Origin: Planctomycetota bacterium
Lineage (GTDB): Bacteria; Planctomycetota; Planctomycetia; Pirellulales; Pirellulaceae
Direction of reading: 5' to 3'
NCBI GenBank assembly: GCA_003671195.1
Contig: QWPJ01000170.1
Location: 1 to 38,756, forward strand
Length of the DNA: 38,756 nt
The position numbers were made by a program, and so were the translations under genes. The notes below the pieces were generated by a model. It was not told the origin of the DNA. It worked only from the letters and a program-made list of their open reading frames with translations, and searched no databases. Below are positions 16,451 to 24,784 of this stretch, in pieces; position 1 is the first letter of the stretch; each line of letters starts with the position of its first letter.

Positions 16451-18544
16451 ATGGCTCGCGAGCTAAAGACCATCCGAAACATCGGTATCATCGCCCATAT
16501 CGATGCGGGGAAAACCACCGTCACCGAGCAGATGCTCTACATGAGCGGTGCCAAGCACCGAGCTGGAGCCGTCGACTCAGGGACCACGGAAACCGATGAC
16601 GATCCGGAAGAACAGCAACGCGGCATCACCATCTTTGCCGCTTGCGTCACGTTCCGCTGGAAAGATTGCTCGGTCAACCTCCTCGATACTCCAGGTCACG
16701 TCGATTTCACTGCCGAAGTCGAACGGTGCCTGCGTGTCCTCGACGGGGCCGTCGTCGTGTTCAGCGCCCGCGAAGGGGTCGAAGCCCAAAGCGAAACGGT
16801 CTGGCGGCAAGCCAACAAGTACGGCGTTCCTCGGATCGTCTTTATCAACAAACTCGATCGCGAAGGTGCCGACTTTTACCGAGTTCTCGAAGAGATTGGA
16901 CCTAGGCTAGGGGCCGAACCCGTCGCGATTCAAATCCCGGTCGGCCAAGGTCCCGCGCACACCGATGATCCGTTCCGCGCGATCATCGATCTGATCGATA
17001 TGAAACTCCTGAGCTTCAGCACCGAAGACGCAGGACGGACCGTCACGGTCCAAGACATCCCCGAGGAGCTCCTGGCCGACGCTCGCGATTGGCGAAACGT
17101 CATGCTCGAAAAGCTCTACTCGCTCAACGAAGAGTTGATGCAGTTGGCGATGGACGAAAAACCCATCCCCGCGGATCTGATTCGAAAAGCGGTTCGGGAA
17201 GCTTGTATCAGCCAAGCGATCCAGCCAGTCCTGTGCGGCTCAGCCCTGCACGGTGTGGGGGTCCAACCGCTCCTCGATGGCGTCGCTGCTTACTTGCCTT
17301 GCCCCCTGGATCGACCTGCGGTCGAAGGCTGCGATCCGAAGAAAGCCGATAAAAAGCTCCTCCGCAAACCCGATCCGAACGACCCATTCTGCGCCCTGGT
17401 CTTCAAAATCCTTCCCGCCAAAACCGGCGATATGTTTTGGATCCGCGTTTATTCCGGGAAGCTCGAATCGAACTCCCGCGTCTACAATCCTAATCGCGAC
17501 AAAAAAGAGAACGTCGCACAGCTCTGGCAAATCCACGCCTCGAAAAGGGACCGACAGGGGCAAATCGATACCCTCGAATGCGGCGATATCGCTTGCGCGA
17601 TCGGACCTCGCGATTCGATCACCGGCGATACGCTCTGCGATACCCGAGAGATGGTCCAGTTGCCATCGATCCAGTTCGCCCAGTCGGTTATCTCCATGGC
17701 GATCGAGCCGGAAAACACCACCGAGCGCAAAAAACTCGCCGAAGTCCTCGATATGCTCAAGCGTCAGGATCCAACCTTCCACGCCAGCGAAAGCCCCGAA
17801 TCGGGCCAGACCATCATCTCTGGCATGGGGGAACTCCACCTAGAAGTGATCAAAAATCGCCTTGTTCGAGACTATCACCTCAACGTCAAATTCTACAAAC
17901 CGCGAGTCTCTTACAGGGAAACCATTCACGGTCCAGCCGAAGTCACCGGACAGTGCAATCGCCAAGTCGGATCTCAAAACCTCTTCGCACGCCTGAGAGT
18001 CCGCTTTGAGCCCCTCGAGGAACTCGCCGCCAAAGTGATCGTTCTGGACCGCACTCCGCCGGAAAAAATGCTCCCGGAGAATCTGCGCCAAGTCGCCTTA
18101 GAGGAACTCAAAAACCGAGCCGAAGGGGGCGGATTGGTCGGCTCGTTCCCGCTTGCCGGGATGCGCATCAGCATCCTCGGCGCTGAGATTGCCGAAATCG
18201 GCTCCGACGAAGTCGCATTCCGAATCGCGGCCAACGATGCCTTCGATGAAGGATTAAAGGCCGGCGGGCCAGCGCTTCTTGAGCCCATGATGCATATGGA
18301 TATCACCACCCCGGCCGATTACCTCGGCGAAATCGTCGGCGATCTGCAACAACGCCGAGGGCTCATCGAGAAGACCGAAGCCCGTGGTGCGATCACCCAA
18401 GTCACCGCGCTAGCCCCTTTGAAAGAACTCTTCGGTTACTCCAGCGCCATTCGGTCACTTAGCCAAGGCCGCGCAGGATGTTCCATGGAACCCCAAGGGT
18501 ACCAGATCGCGCCGAAGGAAGACATGGAATCGTTCGCGATGTAA
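16451..18544 (+). CDS. fusA: Translation elongation factor G (paralogue, possibly spd type)
   Basis: A 697-residue translational GTPase. The G-domain boxes are intact: AHIDAGKTT (15-23), RGITI, DTPGH, NKLD and GSA. Domains II to V follow: FKILPAKTGDMFWIRVYSG, then the domain III segment SESPESGQTIISGMGELHLEV, then domain IV with FYKPRVSYRET, then the domain V end PLKELFGYSSAIRSLSQGRA. The switch I stretch GTTETDDDPEEQQRGITIF differs from the usual EF-G (MDWMEQEQERGITI). It resembles the second EF-G group of spirochaetes, planctomycetes and deltaproteobacteria (spdEFG). It may therefore be one of several paralogues rather than the main translocase. No ribosomal protein genes lie nearby, which also suggests this. 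Its stop codon overlaps the start of tmk by one base. Confidence 0.93.
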   Translation: MARELKTIRNIGIIAHIDAGKTTVTEQMLYMSGAKHRAGAVDSGTTETDDDPEEQQRGITIFAACVTFRWKDCSVNLLDTPGHVDFTAEVERCLRVLDGAVVVFSAREGVEAQSETVWRQANKYGVPRIVFINKLDREGADFYRVLEEIGPRLGAEPVAIQIPVGQGPAHTDDPFRAIIDLIDMKLLSFSTEDAGRTVTVQDIPEELLADARDWRNVMLEKLYSLNEELMQLAMDEKPIPADLIRKAVREACISQAIQPVLCGSALHGVGVQPLLDGVAAYLPCPLDRPAVEGCDPKKADKKLLRKPDPNDPFCALVFKILPAKTGDMFWIRVYSGKLESNSRVYNPNRDKKENVAQLWQIHASKRDRQGQIDTLECGDIACAIGPRDSITGDTLCDTREMVQLPSIQFAQSVISMAIEPENTTERKKLAEVLDMLKRQDPTFHASESPESGQTIISGMGELHLEVIKNRLVRDYHLNVKFYKPRVSYRETIHGPAEVTGQCNRQVGSQNLFARLRVRFEPLEELAAKVIVLDRTPPEKMLPENLRQVALEELKNRAEGGGLVGSFPLAGMRISILGAEIAEIGSDEVAFRIAANDAFDEGLKAGGPALLEPMMHMDITTPADYLGEIVGDLQQRRGLIEKTEARGAITQVTALAPLKELFGYSSAIRSLSQGRAGCSMEPQGYQIAPKEDMESFAM

Positions 18545-19185
18545 TGCCTATGTTCATCACCCTCGACGGCATCGACGGTGGAGGCAAGTCCACCCAAATC
18601 GAACTGCTTGCCCAGTGGCTTACCGCGCAAGGCCACAAAGTCCAGACCCACCGAGATCCCGGATCGACCAAGCTCGGCACGGCGGTTCGTGAGATCCTCC
18701 TGCATCGCGAAGACATCCCGCTTGCCAACACCACCGAGATGCTCTTGTACATGGCCGCTCGAGCCCAACTCGTCGCCGAGAACATCCGGCCAGCACTCGA
18801 TGCGGGTTGGACGATCGTTTGCGATCGATTTCTGCTTGCCAACGTCGTCTACCAAGGTTCCGCCGGTGGGCTCGATGTCGAAGCGCTCTGGCAGGTCGGT
18901 AAGATCGCCACGGCAGGGTGCTTGCCCGACGTGACGATCGTGCTCGACATCGATCCTGCGATCGCAGCCTCGCGAATCCAACGCGGCCAGGACCGACTCG
19001 AGAAACGGGGGATCGAATACTTCGAGAAGGTCCGCGACGGATTCCTCGCGCAGCTTCCATGTTGCCCAGGCCGTACGGCCATTGTCGAAGCGAATCAAGA
19101 CATCCAGGCGATCCATCGAGAGATCATTGCGATTGTAAAAGAGGAGATCGATTCTCGATCTTCCCGAGACCTCCGCAGCCGATAA
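18544..19185 (+). CDS. tmk: Thymidylate kinase
   Basis: A 213-residue kinase that phosphorylates dTMP to dTDP in the cytoplasm. The P-loop is GIDGGGKST (residues 9-17). The DR motif is in CDRFLLANVVYQG, with the usual Y/Q pair, and the N-terminal substrate loop reads HRDPGST in place of the common REPGGT. The Arg-rich LID region is QRGQDRLEKRG. I chose ATG 18544, which overlaps the TAA of the EF-G gene by one base (TAATG) and so suggests coupled translation; ATG 18550 is two codons further. An upstream in-frame ATG lies inside the EF-G gene and adds nothing recognisable. After its stop begins a cluster of repeats. Confidence 0.95.
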   Translation: MPMFITLDGIDGGGKSTQIELLAQWLTAQGHKVQTHRDPGSTKLGTAVREILLHREDIPLANTTEMLLYMAARAQLVAENIRPALDAGWTIVCDRFLLANVVYQGSAGGLDVEALWQVGKIATAGCLPDVTIVLDIDPAIAASRIQRGQDRLEKRGIEYFEKVRDGFLAQLPCCPGRTAIVEANQDIQAIHREIIAIVKEEIDSRSSRDLRSR

Positions 19186-19219
19186 CCCATCGCCTAGCGT
19201 GGGCCTCTGAGCCCGCACA

Positions 19220-19469
<250 letters not shown>

Positions 19470-19474
19470 TTTTA

Positions 19475-19525
19475 GCCCGGAGGGCGGAACTTCTCTGCCG
19501 GTGTGCGTAAGCCACCGGACCGGGC
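19475..19525. repeat. Nested hairpin, REP-like
   Basis: GCCCGG (19475-19480) pairs with CCGGGC (19520-19525). Within it, CCGGTG (19498-19503) pairs with CACCGG (19513-19518). No T-run follows, so an intrinsic terminator is less likely than an intergenic palindromic repeat, although it could still end tmk transcription. Confidence 0.6.
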
Positions 19526-19725
19526 GATTCAACCGATTCAACCCACAAAACAGAATTAATCACACTCGGAATCTTTGCGATGATTATATGTTGCATTTGC
19601 GTCCGACACCTAGTCGTAGTCTGAATTGGCAGTTAACCACAGGCAGATGCAAAAGCTGAATCGTTTTGGCTTTCATGGAATGGTTTACCCAGCCAGATTC
19701 AATGTTTTTTAACAGGGAGGTTTCT

Positions 19726-20556
19726 ATGCAAGCTATCAAGGTGTCAATCAGTCGTCGTGGTGTTTTCCAATTCATGACGATGTTTCTGTTTGGTATTACG
19801 AGCTTCCAGCATGTCTTCGGAACAGTAGTTTCCTTTCAGGATGCAAATTTCAATCCGTCTGTTTGGACATCCGCGAAATTCATTGATACGACGCCAGGGC
19901 AAGGAGCCTCTTTTGTGACCACCACCATCTCGAGCGGTGGAATCCCTGGCAGTTATCATCAAGCTTTGCTAACATTGAGAGAAGGTTTGTTGAGAGTATC
20001 GCATCTGCGAGATGTTGCTGGAACCGCCTTCAAATGGAATCCTTCGACCCAAGGAGCATTTGGCTTTGTCGACTACTCGTTCCACATAGTTATGACCAAC
20101 TACTTCGATCCTGCTCCGAACACACCTGCAATTGGCGGAGCGGTTGGATATAACTTGCTCTTGGTTCAAGGTGGCAAGTTCTATATCTCCATGATTGAGG
20201 CTGCCAGTACGTCACAGAATAAGCAATGGGTTTCCGTCACGCGAAACAATTTGACATCATCTGAATTTAATCAGATCAATATGACAACCGGTTTGCAGAT
20301 CATCGGTTCGCATCCAGATTTTTCAGCAACGGGTGGTGAGATTACTCTCGGATACGCAAACGGGGTTAGTCACGGATCTCCTGGGGTTTTTAAGGCAACT
20401 GAGAGTGGTATCGACAATTACTTCGTGAGGTTGCACAATGGATCTGATAATGGTGCGGTTCCCGAGCCTGCCTCAGCCACCTTGACGGTCCTTTTGTTTG
20501 GACTTGCGGGGCTTGCGTCGGCAAAGCGAAAACATGGCCAATTGAACGTCAACTGA
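19726..20556 (+). CDS. PEP-CTERM-sorted secreted protein
   Basis: A 276-residue exported protein. GGGAGG at 19715-19720, 5 bases before ATG 19726, fixes the start; the longer frame upstream is not supported. A signal peptide covers about residues 1-33 (hydrophobic FMTMFLFGITSFQHVFG). The body is beta-rich with many S, T and N residues and no recognised domain. The C-terminus is a classic PEP-CTERM signal: VPEPAS, a hydrophobic helix (LTVLLFGLAGLA), then a basic end (KRKHG). Such proteins are cleaved and anchored or released by an exosortase, which is not encoded here. Base composition is visibly more AT-rich than in the preceding housekeeping genes, so it may have been acquired together with the repeats in front of it. 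The next gene is convergent. Confidence 0.88.
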   Translation: MQAIKVSISRRGVFQFMTMFLFGITSFQHVFGTVVSFQDANFNPSVWTSAKFIDTTPGQGASFVTTTISSGGIPGSYHQALLTLREGLLRVSHLRDVAGTAFKWNPSTQGAFGFVDYSFHIVMTNYFDPAPNTPAIGGAVGYNLLLVQGGKFYISMIEAASTSQNKQWVSVTRNNLTSSEFNQINMTTGLQIIGSHPDFSATGGEITLGYANGVSHGSPGVFKATESGIDNYFVRLHNGSDNGAVPEPASATLTVLLFGLAGLASAKRKHGQLNVN

Positions 20557-20592
20557 GAACCTGGGAACTCTCGTCGGGTTTTCCGCCATCTC

Positions 20593-22755
20593 CTAAGCCA
20601 GGACGGCTTCGTTGATCGCATTCGAACTCGTCTCGATAATTTCGATGCCTTCATCGGCGGGTTTATCCCAAGCTTTGCCGCAGTGTTCGCATAGCTCATT
20701 CTCTACCCGCCGGCGCTTATCGCATCTCGGGCAAGGTTCGCGGAAGCATTCGGGGTAGATGGCGAGGATAGCAAGCGAGCTTGCGGGGCCAAGCAACGCA
20801 GACAAAATCAGCCATAGGGTTCTTGATCGGGCCGATAGACCACGCTGTTGTGCCGCGAGATAGGCCAGGATCATTGCAATGGCGATTTGCAAGACCAGCG
20901 CCCCGACCAACCATCCGATATGGTCTGGTATGGAGTAGTACGGGTAGGGAAACACACCCAAAAAGGGAAGGAAGACAGCATATGGAAACATGGCAACAGG
21001 TGGTACGATCGCACCCAATAGACCGATCCCGATGGGACTCACTTCCGTATCCTTGGTGATCAAGGACTTTGGAATGGGAAACTCATAGGACTTGAGTTTG
21101 GAGTTCCCGGGACTGGAACTTGCGATTCGATATCCAGGCCGCTTCGGCTCGTTCTCCACCTGGATCAACATGTTTTCAAAGAATGTGTAATGGCCAGTTG
21201 CTCCGAACCAAAACTGGAATACACCCGATTTGAACTCCGAGGGAACATCGATTTTGGAATCGAACTTGTAGGTTGGCAATTCATCTTGGACCGACTCGAT
21301 GTCAACTTGCTGCGCTGTAGATGCATAGACATGTATTTGCTGATCTAAAAAGAAATAGAGATACCTTGGTGCCTGATGCCCCTGAAATAAAGAGGGACTG
21401 GCGGTACCCCAACCCCACTGACTCCCGGGTAGATTGCCAATGCGACGCACTTGCTTTTTATCCAGATCGATCTCGACGATACCATCACCATCGACAATGT
21501 GCATTCGAGGAATGGCATTGGTCGAAGGATTCTCTGGCTGAGGACCGTTGGCATGATTCCCGTAATCAATGATCTGTCGGACTCGACCGGAAAACGGCTC
21601 GCTTGGATATCGACCGTTCTCCTTCATGCCGTTTGCACCGATTACATGGTCTAGTCTCCATCCTTGGAAGGACAATCCGTACGAATGAACAAAGCCGTTG
21701 TTCATTTGAAAGTAATTCTGTCCCGATCTCTGTCCCAAGTAGTTCGGGTTCCATTGGAAAATCAACTCCGCGTAGCCTTTCGGACGGTTGATAAAGTAAC
21801 ACGAGCGATCGTTTAGCTTCGCATTAGGTTTCGTGCTTTCTTCCGAAAGCAATTGGCCATTTTCCATCGTGTAACGAATCGACTGAACTAGCTTCCTTGG
21901 TTCATTGATGTCCGGAGTGTTTTGATACACAACGAGATTCGGATCACCACTTGGATCTATCTTGAGATCGTAGTAGGTGTATAGGGTTCGCGACTGCTGT
22001 GTAAGCAACGATCTAAATGTGCCACCGATTGCGGCCACGATGGCAATACTGGTAATCGTCAGGATGAATCTACGCTCCCAACCAATCGGAACGTTAGCGG
22101 TCGGCGAAGGTGCTGACGAAGCGAAGACAAAGCTCTCGGACGCAGCGCGAATCATAGCGATGAGTCCAAAAGCAGGGAGACATAGAATCAACGCAACGAT
22201 CCATAGAAGCTCTGGCGCCAGAATCACACATGCTCCCGATACGATCAAAATCGAGCCGACGATTGGAAAGCAACGCGTACCGAACCATCGCGCGTTGCTA
22301 CAAGAAACTAGGCACGCTGCAAAATAAAAAGCAGTGCAAAAGATGGAAATGACCCATGCTGGGATCGTTTGAAAAGGAGTGCATGGAAATCGATCGGAAA
22401 TCCAACTTAGGTAGAGAGTCAGCAGCATCAATGGACCGCCAACGCCCAGTGCATAGATTCCTAGGCCTACGAGGAGTTTGCCGCGAAACAGTTGCGATGG
22501 CGTCAAACTGCGATGAACGAGAAATGCCCTCGCAGAGCTTCGCTGATCGAGCATGAATTGTGCGAGCCCGAGTCCGAAGGCAACCAAGCTACCGCCGATG
22601 GCGGTTTGAAAAACTAACCTATCTGCCAGGCCTTGTGTTAAATAAAGATTCGACATCTGTGGCAGAGCTACATAGAGCAGACCAGCGAAGATGAGCCATG
22701 CCAGGGGTAACCAACGCGCCGTTTCACGAAGTTCTTTAAAGAGATATGCGTTCAT
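20593..22755 (-). CDS. Large ABC-2-type permease with C-terminal zinc ribbon
   Basis: A 720-residue membrane protein, the likely permease of the adjacent ABC ATPase. About six hydrophobic helices lie in the first 230 residues (for example LAWLIFAGLLYVALP, LMLLTLYLSWIS, ILIVSGACVILAPELLW). An extracytoplasmic region of some 300 residues follows, rich in Tyr, Asn and Pro. More helices then occur near the end (IGIGLLGAIVPPVAMFPYAVF, LVGALVLQIAIAMILAYLAA). The last 50 residues contain CPRC and CEHCG, a four-cysteine zinc-ribbon-like module that would lie in the cytoplasm. It follows the ATPase gene by 41 bases, and both lie behind a GntR gene. The substrate is unknown. Export of a lipid or peptide, or a stress response as in YtrA-regulated systems, are possibilities only. 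Confidence 0.8.
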   Translation of the reverse strand: MNAYLFKELRETARWLPLAWLIFAGLLYVALPQMSNLYLTQGLADRLVFQTAIGGSLVAFGLGLAQFMLDQRSSARAFLVHRSLTPSQLFRGKLLVGLGIYALGVGGPLMLLTLYLSWISDRFPCTPFQTIPAWVISIFCTAFYFAACLVSCSNARWFGTRCFPIVGSILIVSGACVILAPELLWIVALILCLPAFGLIAMIRAASESFVFASSAPSPTANVPIGWERRFILTITSIAIVAAIGGTFRSLLTQQSRTLYTYYDLKIDPSGDPNLVVYQNTPDINEPRKLVQSIRYTMENGQLLSEESTKPNAKLNDRSCYFINRPKGYAELIFQWNPNYLGQRSGQNYFQMNNGFVHSYGLSFQGWRLDHVIGANGMKENGRYPSEPFSGRVRQIIDYGNHANGPQPENPSTNAIPRMHIVDGDGIVEIDLDKKQVRRIGNLPGSQWGWGTASPSLFQGHQAPRYLYFFLDQQIHVYASTAQQVDIESVQDELPTYKFDSKIDVPSEFKSGVFQFWFGATGHYTFFENMLIQVENEPKRPGYRIASSSPGNSKLKSYEFPIPKSLITKDTEVSPIGIGLLGAIVPPVAMFPYAVFLPFLGVFPYPYYSIPDHIGWLVGALVLQIAIAMILAYLAAQQRGLSARSRTLWLILSALLGPASSLAILAIYPECFREPCPRCDKRRRVENELCEHCGKAWDKPADEGIEIIETSSNAINEAVLA

Positions 22756-22796
22756 CGAATTCTACCTTATGGATAGGTTGGGTTCAGTTGGGTAGA

Positions 22797-23717
22797 TCAG
22801 GGTTGCGAGGGAGTGAAAAACGACTCGCTGCCGCGAGATCGAGACAGATAAGCGATGGCGGCTTCGTCAAAAGCGGCAGGATTTCGAGACAGATTCTCAC
22901 CGCCGATCCTTTGCAGTGCGTCCTGCGTCTGGGAATCGAAATCGACCAGCGTCAAAACGCATCGCTTACCTACGCGTCTGGCATGAATCAGTCTCGGGAT
23001 CTGTCCAAGCTTGGTCGTATCGTCGTCCAACTCCACGGTGCAGCACGAGACCCGATCGACCAGTGACTCCAAAGGGCAATCGACAGCGATCCGACCATTG
23101 ACCATGATCAAGATCCGGTCAGCAATGCGTTCGACATCATCGAGCAGATGACTGCTGAGCAACGCAGTGCGATCTCCCGATTGAACAAACTCGAGGATCG
23201 TCTCATTGAGTGCGCGTCGATTGACCGGATCAAGACCCAGCGCGGGATCATCGAGAATCAAAAGCTCGGGCAAACTCGACAAGGTCAAGGCAAGCGAGAC
23301 ACCTGCGCGTTGACCGCGACTCAGTTGACTGACCTTGGTATCGAGCGAAATACCAAAGCGATCGATCGTGTCTCGAAACAGTCTTGAGTCCCATCTAGGA
23401 AAAGTCCCCGATTGAAATCTCTCGCATGCCGCGACGCTCATCCAGTTGTAGAGAAAATGACCTTCGACGGCAAAGCCTATCCGAGCTCGATCGCTTGGTG
23501 ATAGCTGCTGCGAATCAATTCCTAGCACAGCCGATCGGCCTCGGGTCGGGGCAAGCAATCCGACCAGGATCCGAATCGTTGTCGTTTTGCCAGTCCCATT
23601 AAGCCCCAGCAATCCGGTGACCGACCCGCGCGGGACAGCAAAGTCGATTTGTCTGACGATCGGTTTGCTGCCGTAGTAACGCGTCAAACCGGACGCTTCG
23701 ATTGCAATTTCGCTCAT
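22797..23717 (-). CDS. ABC transporter ATP-binding protein
   Basis: A 306-residue ATPase of the ABC exporter type. I placed the start at ATG 23717, since the first beta strand IAIEASGLTRYYG follows at once; the frame is open upstream but lacks homology. Walker A is GLNGTGKT (38-45), the signature is LSRGQ (132-136) and Walker B is LLILDD (152-157). The H-loop is in LLSSHLLDD. The residue after the Walker B aspartate is D157, where most ABC ATPases have the catalytic glutamate. The signature carries Arg in place of the first Gly. Both may lower turnover or simply be a subfamily feature. After about residue 220 comes a C-terminal extension typical of ABC-2 systems. It lies between the GntR gene (52 bases upstream) and the permease gene. 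Confidence 0.93.
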   Translation of the reverse strand: MSEIAIEASGLTRYYGSKPIVRQIDFAVPRGSVTGLLGLNGTGKTTTIRILVGLLAPTRGRSAVLGIDSQQLSPSDRARIGFAVEGHFLYNWMSVAACERFQSGTFPRWDSRLFRDTIDRFGISLDTKVSQLSRGQRAGVSLALTLSSLPELLILDDPALGLDPVNRRALNETILEFVQSGDRTALLSSHLLDDVERIADRILIMVNGRIAVDCPLESLVDRVSCCTVELDDDTTKLGQIPRLIHARRVGKRCVLTLVDFDSQTQDALQRIGGENLSRNPAAFDEAAIAYLSRSRGSESFFTPSQP

Positions 23718-23769
23718 GATAATCGAGGGCCTCCCCATGCTTAGAGGAAAAATGTTAAACGGAAACCAA

Positions 23770-24168
23770 TCAGTTCGAATGCGATGGATTGCGAAGCGCT
23801 TTTTCAAAGAGTTCGCGAACTCGGTCAAGAGCTTCGTCGGGCGTAAAATCCATCGCAATCGCTTGCCCAATCAAACTTTGAATCGACTCATCTAGCCGTC
23901 GCATCCGTTCGGTTTTGGAATACACACACCTGCGTTTGGTAACGAAAAAACCCCGTCCAGCTTGTGTCTCCACCAGTCCGGATTGAACCAACTCCGCATA
24001 AGCTTTCGCGACCGTGTTGGGATTGATCACCAGTTCTTTGGCAAGCTGCCTGACGCTAGGAAGCGTTTCTCCAACGGCCAACTCACCGGTGGCGATCGTA
24101 CGACGGATCGCATCGACAATCTGTTTGTAGATCGGAGCACTGCTACCAGCGACAATTCGGATTCGCAT
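23770..24168 (-). CDS. GntR-family regulator, YtrA subfamily
   Basis: A 132-residue DNA-binding protein. The winged helix-turn-helix occupies residues about 10-75, with typical segments PIYKQIVDAIRRTIATGEL, LPSVRQLAKELVINPNTVAKAY and GLVETQAGRGFFV. A short helical tail of about 55 residues, without a ligand-binding domain, marks the YtrA subfamily. Such regulators usually repress the ABC transporter operon in which they are encoded. Here it is the first gene of the GntR-ATPase-permease series, and an inverted repeat overlapping its own promoter (24187-24211) is a likely operator. This points to autoregulation. Confidence 0.93.
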   Translation of the reverse strand: MRIRIVAGSSAPIYKQIVDAIRRTIATGELAVGETLPSVRQLAKELVINPNTVAKAYAELVQSGLVETQAGRGFFVTKRRCVYSKTERMRRLDESIQSLIGQAIAMDFTPDEALDRVRELFEKALRNPSHSN

Positions 24169-24186
24169 TTCAACCTCGCTAGACTA

Positions 24187-24211
24187 ACTGTACTGCAACA
24201 GATAATACAGT
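24187..24211 (-). promoter_or_regulatory. Probable GntR operator: ACTGTA-13-TACAGT inverted repeat
   Basis: ACTGTA (24187-24192) and TACAGT (24206-24211) form a perfect inverted repeat with a 13-bp spacer. It lies 19 bases before the GntR start codon and overlaps the proposed -10 box. Position and symmetry fit a dimeric YtrA-type repressor. Confidence 0.65.
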
Positions 24212-24235
24212 AGGAGCCCTCGAAAGGCGTGTCAA
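24207..24235 (-). promoter_or_regulatory. Sigma70-type promoter of the GntR-ABC operon
   Basis: Read on the minus strand, a perfect -35 TTGACA (24235-24230) is followed after 17 bases by TACTGT (24212-24207). A TATTAT variant overlaps a little further on. Its overlap with the inverted repeat suggests repression by the encoded GntR protein. Confidence 0.6.
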
Positions 24236-24529
24236 GCAGATTTTCGAAATATCGGATTCCGGCAAAGCGATTCTCCGTGCTCGATGGTCGCTTGCGCGGC
24301 AACGCCCGCTCCCCCTTACGCTTGGCTATGCAACCCCTCTTGGATCGCTCCTGGCAACGCGAGAAAAAAGCCGCATTCGGCCAGCCGATGCATGACCGAA
24401 CGTTGCGTGAGTTGGCCAGATCGAATAGATTCAAATCCACCTGCGCCGAGGTTGGAACTACGCCCAGAAAACCACCATTGCTCCACGCCGGTCAGACAAA
24501 TCCCCATCTTACGCTGTACCCATTCATCT

Positions 24530-24751
24530 ATGGCTTCACTACCCGAAATCCAATGTCCGACCTGCCGGAAACACTTCCCAGCCGATATCCAGGCACCGAC
24601 GATGCCCTTTTGCTCGATGCGCTGCAAAATGGTCGACCTGAACCAATGGTTCACCGAGGAGATCGGTTTGCCGGCTCATACCTGCGATGATCCCGAACAA
24701 GAAGACGAACCCCAGCCGCCCAGCTCACCTAAAGAGTGGCGATTCGACTGA
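24530..24751 (+). CDS. yacG: DNA gyrase inhibitor YacG, zinc-finger protein
   Basis: A 73-residue zinc protein. The cysteines CPTC near the start and CSMRC in the middle are the four zinc ligands of the YacG family. The following MVDLNQWFTEEIGLP matches the family segment (I/V)DLGxW. In E. coli YacG binds the GyrB C-terminal region and inhibits gyrase. The C-terminal tail is acidic and proline-rich, as usual. I chose ATG 24530 because longer versions of this frame upstream encode nothing recognisable. The next gene starts 33 bases downstream on the same strand. The 289 bases before this gene, up to the GntR promoter, hold no gene that I can support. Confidence 0.88.
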   Translation: MASLPEIQCPTCRKHFPADIQAPTMPFCSMRCKMVDLNQWFTEEIGLPAHTCDDPEQEDEPQPPSSPKEWRFD

Positions 24752-24784
24752 TCGGCAACCCCTGAACGCAATCCGTTGACTCCC

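Noticed and set aside
24229..24690. Plus-strand frame overlapping yacG in another phase
   Set aside because: It has no domain, whereas the yacG frame carries the four zinc cysteines and the DLNxW motif.
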